Source: Parapristionchus giblindavisi
Taxonomy: Eukaryota > Nematoda > Chromadorea > Rhabditida > Diplogasteridae
DNA length: 64,000 nt
Reading direction: 5' to 3'
Assembly (NCBI GenBank): GCA_943737045.1
Contig: CALSFV010000320.1
Coordinates: forward strand, 243,501 to 307,500
Below are positions 58,327 to 64,000 of the stretch, piece by piece; positions within the stretch are counted from its first letter, which is position 1; the number at the start of each line of letters is the position of its first letter. The notes under the pieces are model-generated. The model saw nothing but the letters and a program-made list of their open reading frames with translations, had not been told where the DNA came from and made no database searches. The position numbers and the translations under genes are program-made.

Positions 58327-58400
58327 CTGCTCCAAGGAGGATCGAACCAATGACAGTCAAAACAAAGTGCAGACATCTTACCCACTACACTACACAGTCT
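58327..58400 (-). ncRNA. tRNA-like module, perfect A and B boxes
   Basis: Minus strand: A box TAGTGTAGTGG (58382-58392), 33 nt, B box GGTTCGATCC (58339-58348), 12 nt, TTTTCTTTTGC. From the B box onward it is close to the module at 20963 (CCTTGGAGCAG versus CCTTGAAGCAA before the T run), although the arms of the two host elements are unrelated. Confidence 0.6.
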
Positions 58401-58949
58401 TGTTCTATGATGTCGATAGAAGAGTTCACCAACCTATCTGGATAGATGGTGTAGGAAAACACGAATTTCTCAATAAAGAAAAAAACTTGAAATGCTCATA
58501 ACTTTCGAAGACAACCACATATAGTCAACATACCATTGAATTCCTCTCGTCGAGATCAGTCGATCGAGCTATTGAAAAGTTTTGGCTTCTATATTTTTAA
58601 GAAAAATAATCAATAAAAACGATTTACGAAAATACTAATCAAAATATCGACCTGGCAATGAAGCAGGCGCATTCTCCTTGGCATTCCGAAGAATTCTTCT
58701 CTTGACGATTTGATACCAAATCTTCATCCTGAAGAACTACAGAGCTCCAAAGTCGGCAATTTTCGGCGCCCAAAAAGTTTGATGACGTCTGTCGACGTTG
58801 AAAATGAAGATATGAAAAAAAAGCTCGACGGTACCTTGTTAGGGACTATATAGACTACCGAAAATTGCAATAATATGTGGGGGTCAAAAAATGTGCCAAC
58901 CACCCTCCGATTTTACTCGATTCTTCCGTGACACGAGTGCTATGTGGTT

Positions 58950-59250
58950 CATGGTTGAAAATGGCCGAAATCGAAAAATTCATGATTGCCGGAGATCAAA
59001 TACTAGTTAACATTATTATATCAACAATGAGCCAACTTTTATCTTTCTGGATACCGTAACCCGAACTACCGTAATCTAGCTACCGTATCTTACAATATTG
59101 TAGCGAAAGTGAGGTAAACCCCGGTTCAATTACGGTAGTTCGGGTTACGGTATCCAGAAAGATAAAAGTTGGCTCATTGTTGATATAATGTTAACTAGTA
59201 TTTGATCTCCAGCAATCATGAATTTTTCAACTTCGGCCATTTTCAACCAT
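58950..59250. mobile_element. ~300-bp foldback element
   Basis: ATGGTTGAAAATGGCCGAA and its complement at the right end; the arms include GATACCGTAACCCGAACTAC. It adjoins the preceding hairpin element within a few bases. Confidence 0.8.
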
Positions 59251-59389
59251 AAACCCCGGGTCATGGGTGAACTGAAAAAAAGTATGTTTGTATAGATCCA
59301 ATTTTTATCGATAATGGATAACAAACAACGAAATAGTGATCAATTTACGAAAAATGTCAATTTTCAGCGAAATCAGCACCTGAGAATAA

Positions 59390-59965
59390 GTGCACTCCGA
59401 AGACGTGGAGTATTTATATGCATCAGTCATGTCAAGAAACGCGGTGAAATATGTTTAAAACTACCAAATTTCCAAATTGACCGATTAGTGATTACTGTAG
59501 GTGCACACCATAATTACGATTTTCGTTATAAAAAACGATTTTTTTCATCTAATACGTATTTTAAAAAAAATTATGATTTTTAAACTGAAGCTGTGTTATG
59601 ATATGTAGAAGCGAAAGAGCAAATAAAAAGTTGTAGGCTTGTTATGGTGAACTAGTGAAAATTAATTAAATGTGAATTTTTTTTTCGAAAATTCCCGATT
59701 CCGGCGTTCGTTGATCTTTGATAAAAAAACTCCCCTGGACAATAGTTTCTTAGAATTACCCAAGGAGTCCATTGCGCCCACTCCCTCATCGATTGGATTA
59801 GAAATGAACTTTTTAGGAAAAGCCGCCAAACCGTTGTGTGGTCACCCCCTGAAGCGAATTTTCAATTAGAAAAAATTTCCAAGTACCAGTGTACTTCACT
59901 CATGTAGCACATAAAACAGAAAAAATCATTCGATACTGCACATATGTCGATTTTCTAAGATAGCG
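59390..59965 (-). mobile_element. Half copy of the 1431-bp palindrome family
   Basis: Similar to the right arm of 39047-40477 (TGCACTCCGA, ATTACTGTAGG.GCACACCATAATT, TTTTAGGAAAAG and the end TAAGATAGCGTGTT), with many substitutions. The other arm is missing. Confidence 0.75.
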
Positions 59966-60061
59966 TGTTTTATATGTTATCGCCTTTACTCTTAAATTCT
60001 ACTTAAAATACGTCAAATCTACTTCAAGTGAAAGAACGTTTGACGAAATTTATCTTTTCAG

Positions 60062-61686
60062 CAATTGAAGAGAAAGTCCGATGGGGCGACTACTCCTCCA
60101 CCAGTAAGAAATATTTATATATTTTATTTATTTATTTATTTTCATTAAATATAATGAGCATGAGCGAGTTATAACAATAATAACAATTATAATAATAGTA
60201 TTAGTAATTTGAAAGACATTTTCGCGTCAACGTGAATGTATTGCAGGTAAAGAAGGAGTCTGTCAAGCCTACACTTGCCGCCGTCCAAAGAGGAGTAACG
60301 AACAGACTGGTTACTAATTATTCTTATTCTTTATTCCATCGTATTCTATGAGCCCGTTTGCGTAAGAGTCGGACAGGCTCCCGTACAGCAAAAAAAGTTT
60401 TGAGATAATAACATTTTTGAGTACCTCTCGATATTTTAGAATAATGGGCAAACCATCGTGGCATGCACATTTCTTTTGAGCTCGGTACGGAGCTCCAAAG
60501 ATACCACTTATTCAGAGTTTTTCGACTATAGCTGGACATCCGTTGAAGGAAACAGAAAAGTCACAAGAGTAACCCTAGCTCAATTTGCACGAGGATCATA
60601 ATTACGATTAGGGTAATATAAAAAAGACGTGTTAGTCGAGAGATACAAATATTATTTTAATTCAAACAAAAATGTACGAGCGGAGACGAATAGGGAGCGT
60701 GGATGCGTTCATGATGGACTTTTTTTTGTGAGAAAAAACCTCCCGCAAAGCAAGTTATGATTTATTTTTTTACTGCTCATTTGAGGGCCCGGCGACGGGC
60801 CGACGAGACTAAGTGCGATTTGCGTATATTGGAGGAATATAAAAGCGGCAACATAAGACAGGTGGTGGCCGATTGGTAAGAGCCTTGTCTCAAAATCTTT
60901 TGCTCCTGTATTTTCGATTCTTTCAAGATGATTTTTTTTGCTATTTTTCAAAGTATGAAATTTAAAATTTATTAACAACAATAGAAGAGTAACATTTTTT
61001 TTTGAATATCTAGGTACTATAGTCGAAAAACTCTGAATAAGTGCTATCTTTGGAGCTCCGTACCGAGCTCAAAAAATGTGCATACCACGAGGGTTTGCCC
61101 ATTATTCTAACATATCGAGAGGTACTCAAAAATGTTATTATCTCAAAACTTTAAAATTTCCGGGATCCCGTTGCTGATTGTCCGACTCTTACGCAAACGG
61201 GCTCCTATGTAGCATTAAAAATAATGAATGAAAAGGGGTTGATGGATGTCCATTGCTATGGTCACTTAGGTAATTATCATACGTGGGTGGCATTGTCGCT
61301 AGCGGCAAAGCCCACGCGGTTTTGGCACCAGACCCACCCTATTTTGCCAAAATCATTAAAAAATGAAAACGATTAAGCCAAAATTCGTACAAAAAACGAC
61401 ATTGTTATGTCCAATTTTTCCTATTTTTGCATCCGACCCACCCGATTTAATTTTCCAGCGACAATGGCTGCCCACGTATGGGAATTATAATAATAGAAAT
61501 AGTTTACCACGCGCAGTATTCATTAATAATCATTAATCATTATCTTATCAATATAAATTATCAATATAAATAAATTAGCAATAATCATTATTTTTTTGTT
61601 AAACTGTCTTGAAATGCAATTTTAAGTCATACATTTGTTGATTTCAGAAACGAAATTACTTCTTCCTCAATCTGGTCAAGAGACAG
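60062..61686 (+). CDS. Three phase-0 exons of an unrecognised gene
   Basis: Exon 60062-60103 (TTTCAG/GTAAGA) reads QLKRKSDGATTPPP. Exon 60247-60309 (TTGCAG/GTTACT) reads VKKESVKPTLAAVQRGVTNR L. Exon 61648-61686 (TTTCAG/GTGCAA) reads KRNYFFLNLVKRQ. All have lengths divisible by three and join in phase 0, the most coherent exon series in the window without an internal stop. The product is basic and proline/serine-containing, suggestive of a nuclear protein, but no family is recognised. The second intron (1338 bp) contains the hairpin element 60350-61204 and the MITE 61278-61480. Upstream and downstream exons were not found. Confidence 0.5.
60350..61204. mobile_element. 855-bp hairpin element, CTAT duplication, tRNA-like core
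   Basis: Ends GAGCCCGTTTGCGTAAGAGT and its complement; arms ~190 bp. CTAT stands on both sides (60346-60349, 61205-61208). The core holds a tRNA-like module at 60859-60932. It lies within an intron of 60062-61686. Confidence 0.9.
60859..60932 (+). ncRNA. tRNA-like module, perfect A box, weak B box
   Basis: A box TGGCCGATTGG (60866-60876), 34 nt, B-like TTTTCGATTC (60911-60920), about 11 nt, then eight T and GC. Spacing is as in tRNA genes. Confidence 0.5.
61278..61480. mobile_element. 203-bp MITE, CATACGTGGG ends
   Basis: CATACGTGGG..GGCATTGTCGCT pairs with AGCGACAATGGCTGCCCACGTATG written in two parts. Flanks GTAATTAT and GGAATTAT are a probable 8-bp duplication. Same superfamily as 38820-38975 and the GTCGCT-type blocks at about 845-1018. 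Confidence 0.8.
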
Positions 61687-62066
61687 GTGCAAATGGTCAA
61701 GTTTTTTTTGAATATAATATCTTTAATACTATTAGAGTATACTATGTTTGCCTAATAGTGAAGATGTACCATACTAGCCTGTGGTATTGTTAAAGAAGGA
61801 TATCCTTGAGTTTGCATGACTGACCCCCGCAACGATTAACATGGCGAATATTGTTTATGCTGTAGGGCAATAAGCGTGAGAGACAATGAGAAAGCCAAGT
61901 AAGCAAATCAGATAGACGCTCTCTACATGACTTGAACGTTGTACTTTCAATGCTCATAGTGAGCTTTAACCATATCGGGAATCTCTCGGTTCGTGTCTGG
62001 AATCTCTACCATTTCACCAGACATGATCTGTATAAATCCCATGGCCAAGATATGCTATTTGGTAAG

Positions 62067-62579
62067 CAGGGATGGGATTTTACGTATACGGATTTTACGG
62101 ATTTTACGGTATTGGCCGTAAAATATTTATTTTACGGATTCCGTAAAATAAAAATCCGTAAAATCCGTAAAATATTTTAAAGAAATAAACCCTTTAAAAT
62201 AAGAGAAAATTGAACAAAAAATGTTTTTTGATCGCAAAAACTTATACAACACGTCTATGAGTAGTCTAACTATGTTCTTATTGAACATCGTCGACTCATA
62301 AAAATTTCTGAATTCACCTAAGTGCAATGAGAACATTCAGTGATGTGGTTTCTAATTGTCAATAGCGTAGATCCACTTTTTTTTATTTCCTTTGACGTGC
62401 AGTTTCATTGTTGTTAATTTTTGCTTTGATTAATACTGTTATGATACAAAATGTCAAACTACAAGCATGTTTTAAAGATTTTACAGATTTTACGGATTTT
62501 ACGGAATTTTACGGATTTTGAATCCGTAAATTTGACGTTTTTACGGATCCGTAAAATTTTCATTTTACGCTCATCCCTG
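62067..62579. mobile_element. 513-bp hAT-type MITE, 8-bp duplication
   Basis: Ends CAGGGATG ... CATCCCTG with perfect TTGGTAAG duplications (62059-62066, 62580-62587). The subterminal parts are repeated GATTTTACGG units. No coding capacity. Confidence 0.93.
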
Positions 62580-62833
62580 TTGGTAAGGTAGTTTTTCAGC
62601 CAATAAAGCGAAACGAGAACTAATCATATGCAATTTCGTTCAATACACTATATTACTTACATAATATGTCAATGTGATCGAGTACTCGCAGAGGGTTTCC
62701 TACCTTTTCAACAGATTGGGGGTGGGTCTATCGCATGGGATAACCATGTCTGCCTTTCACCCGAACAGTCTTTTTACGATAAAACTCGAGGGTCTCCACC
62801 TTAAATATCAACCCTATTCCCTTTGTACAATAT

Positions 62834-64000
62834 CACGCGTGTCGCGTAAGGTTCGAATAAACGGTGCCACATTGAAAAAGTCCAAAATGAGTAAAGGTCA
62901 TTTTTTGGTAGTCCTCAGGGTCCCTAACAAGGTGGCCAGAGCTTTTTTGCATATCTTCATTTTCAACGTCGAGAGACGACGTCAAACTTTTTTGACCCCG
63001 AAATTTGCCGACTTTGGAGCTCTGTAGCTCTTCGGGGTGTGGTTTTGGTATCGAGTCGTCAACAGAAGAATTACCCGGAATGTGAAGGAGAATGCGTCTA
63101 CATCATTGGCAGATCGATATTTTATTTAATATTTTTGTAAATCGATTTCATTGATTGGTTTAAAACAAAAATCGAAGCCGAAGGTATTTAATAGCTCAAT
63201 CGACAGAACTCGATGAGAGGATTTCAATGGTATGCTGAACGTTTTTCTATGTGGTAGCCTTCGAAAGATATGAACATTTCAAGATTTTCATGGCATGCGA
63301 TCACAAGAGAGGATAGTGACGCGGCCAGTGATCTACCCACTTTACTGCCTCGTGCGATGACTTCACCCATTGTAAAAAATTTTACTATTGTTCTGGTGCA
63401 TCAAGTTATTTTTGATAACTTTGAAGGTTTCATTTTCATTATTAAATTTATAATTCATAACCAATCGATGAATATTAAACAACATGAATGGAAATGACAA
63501 CAAAACAACAAAAAGGCTTCGAATAAACAGGAATATTTTATCACACTCTATCGTACTAAAGAAGTCATCTTCGTGTTGTCCGAGAATCTCCTCGGTCTCG
63601 TCCTCCTCATCATCTCCCTCTTCCTCGAAAAGGACATCGTCCAGCTCCGAGTCCTCCGAGTCCTCCGACTTATCCACAACTCTTCTCTTCCTGATCGTGT
63701 TAACGCTTACTGATAAGTTAAAGTGTATTCTCGTTTTTTTCCTGGTTTTCATAATCACAGGAAAACATTTCGACAAAACTTTCGAAGGCTACCACATGAC
63801 AAAACGTTCAGCATACCGTTGAAATCCTCTCGTCGAGGTCAGTCGATTGAGCTATTAAAAACCTTCGGCTTCGATTTTTGTTAAACACAATTCAACAAAA
63901 TCGATTTACAGAAATACCAATACAAATATCGATCGGCCAATAATGCAGATGAATTCTCCTCGACATTCTAGGAAATTCTTCTGTTGAAGGCTCGATACCA
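62834..64000. mobile_element. Second member of the CACGCG hairpin family (right end outside window)
   Basis: The left arm follows 57383 onward (CACGCGTGTCGCGTAAGG). The right arm starts at about 63783 and pairs with 63010-63260. The loop carries the acidic frame at 63363-63776. Confidence 0.85.
63363..63776 (-). CDS. Acidic 137-aa open frame inside hairpin element
   Basis: MSKCFPVIMKTRKKTRIHFN start, basic KRRVVDKSEDSEDSELDDV, then FEEEGDDEEDETEEILGQHE DDFF. The acidic tract parallels the smaller frame at 58066-58188, though the region after it is hydrophobic and probably not protein. The complementary serine-rich frame on the plus strand is its mirror and is rejected. Confidence 0.4.
   Translation of the reverse strand: MSKCFPVIMKTRKKTRIHFNLSVSVNTIRKRRVVDKSEDSEDSELDDVLFEEEGDDEEDETEEILGQHEDDFFSTIECDKIFLFIRSLFVVLLSFPFMLFNIHRLVMNYKFNNENETFKVIKNNLMHQNNSKIFYNG

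Larger units (their letters stand above)
57383..58939. mobile_element. Hairpin element, CTAT duplication, with acidic ORF and tRNA-like module
   Basis: 1557 bp. The arms begin CACGCGTGTCGCG and end CGTGACACGAGTG, with pairing along CATATCTTCATTTTCAACGT and neighbouring blocks. CTAT stands on both sides (57379-57382, 58940-58943). The loop region carries a minus-strand acidic open frame (58066-58188) and a tRNA-like module (minus, about 58327-58400). A related element begins at 62834. Confidence 0.85.

Noticed and set aside
63484..63822. Serine-rich plus-strand frame of 112 codons
   Set aside because: Exact complement of the acidic minus-strand frame; the serine run is the mirror of GAG/GAC-rich codons.
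1..64000. Complete autonomous transposon, retrovirus-like element or plasmid/phage genes
   Set aside because: Only two decayed mariner transposase pieces were recognisable. No reverse transcriptase, integrase core, Helitron Rep/helicase or intact DDE domain was seen.

Overview
Overall character. The window reads as nuclear DNA of a rhabditid-type nematode. Candidate exons are short, introns of 42-60 bp recur, 3' splice sites are TTTCAG-like and donors are GTAAGT/GTATGT-like. The best-recognised exons (a Crooked-neck/CRNKL1 HAT repeat, an SNRNP40-type WD40 blade, a filamin Ig repeat) have a nematode look. The species cannot be fixed from sequence alone. I see no rRNA, SL RNA, intact tRNA, CRISPR array, or complete undamaged protein-coding gene. 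The window is a dense mosaic of duplicated gene fragments and non-autonomous DNA transposons, many of them full-length hairpins.

Layout. 1-8331 and 30601-40742 are two copies of one segmental direct duplication, carrying exon fragments of Crn, filamin, an acidic SPT6-like protein and unrecognised genes. 9276-10000 is an inverted copy of part of it (1560-2290). 10081-15886 is a tandem array with a 1379-bp period; each unit carries a decayed SNRNP40-like WD40 exon and a short near-perfect palindrome. 16311-16740 is a mariner transposase remnant. 17390-21776 holds two copies of a hairpin element inserted at TTAA, one of them split by a second palindrome. 21777-24025 is an array of ~366-bp repeats that has trapped several MITEs. 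24028-25620, 28910-32536 and 42324-45958 are inverted copies of one another and each carries a Crn exon. 41028-42320 has an intronic minisatellite and unrecognised exons.

The last third (46-64 kb) is less repetitive. It holds a PIAS-tail-like gene with one in-frame TAG (47411-48416), an unrecognised 3' coding end (48897-49073), and a 5.5-kb interval bounded by perfect 31-bp mariner inverted repeats with TA targets (51416-56956). That interval encloses a ~1.64-kb-arm palindrome carrying a five-exon gene remnant. Then come several CTAT- or TTAA-type hairpin elements and a three-exon, phase-consistent gene piece with one such hairpin in its intron (60062-61686).

What stands out. Hairpin elements whose arms look unrelated (near 17.4-21.8 kb, 57.4-58.9 kb and 60.3-61.2 kb), plus an hAT-type element at 6.9-7.8 kb, carry a tRNA-like internal promoter near their cores. 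It consists of an A box, a ~33-nt gap, a B box, ~12 nt and, in the hairpins, a T-rich terminator-like run ending in TTTTGC. This could be one mobile Pol III module housed in several foldback families. Because of the very high repeat identity, assembly error must be excluded for the large-scale structures.
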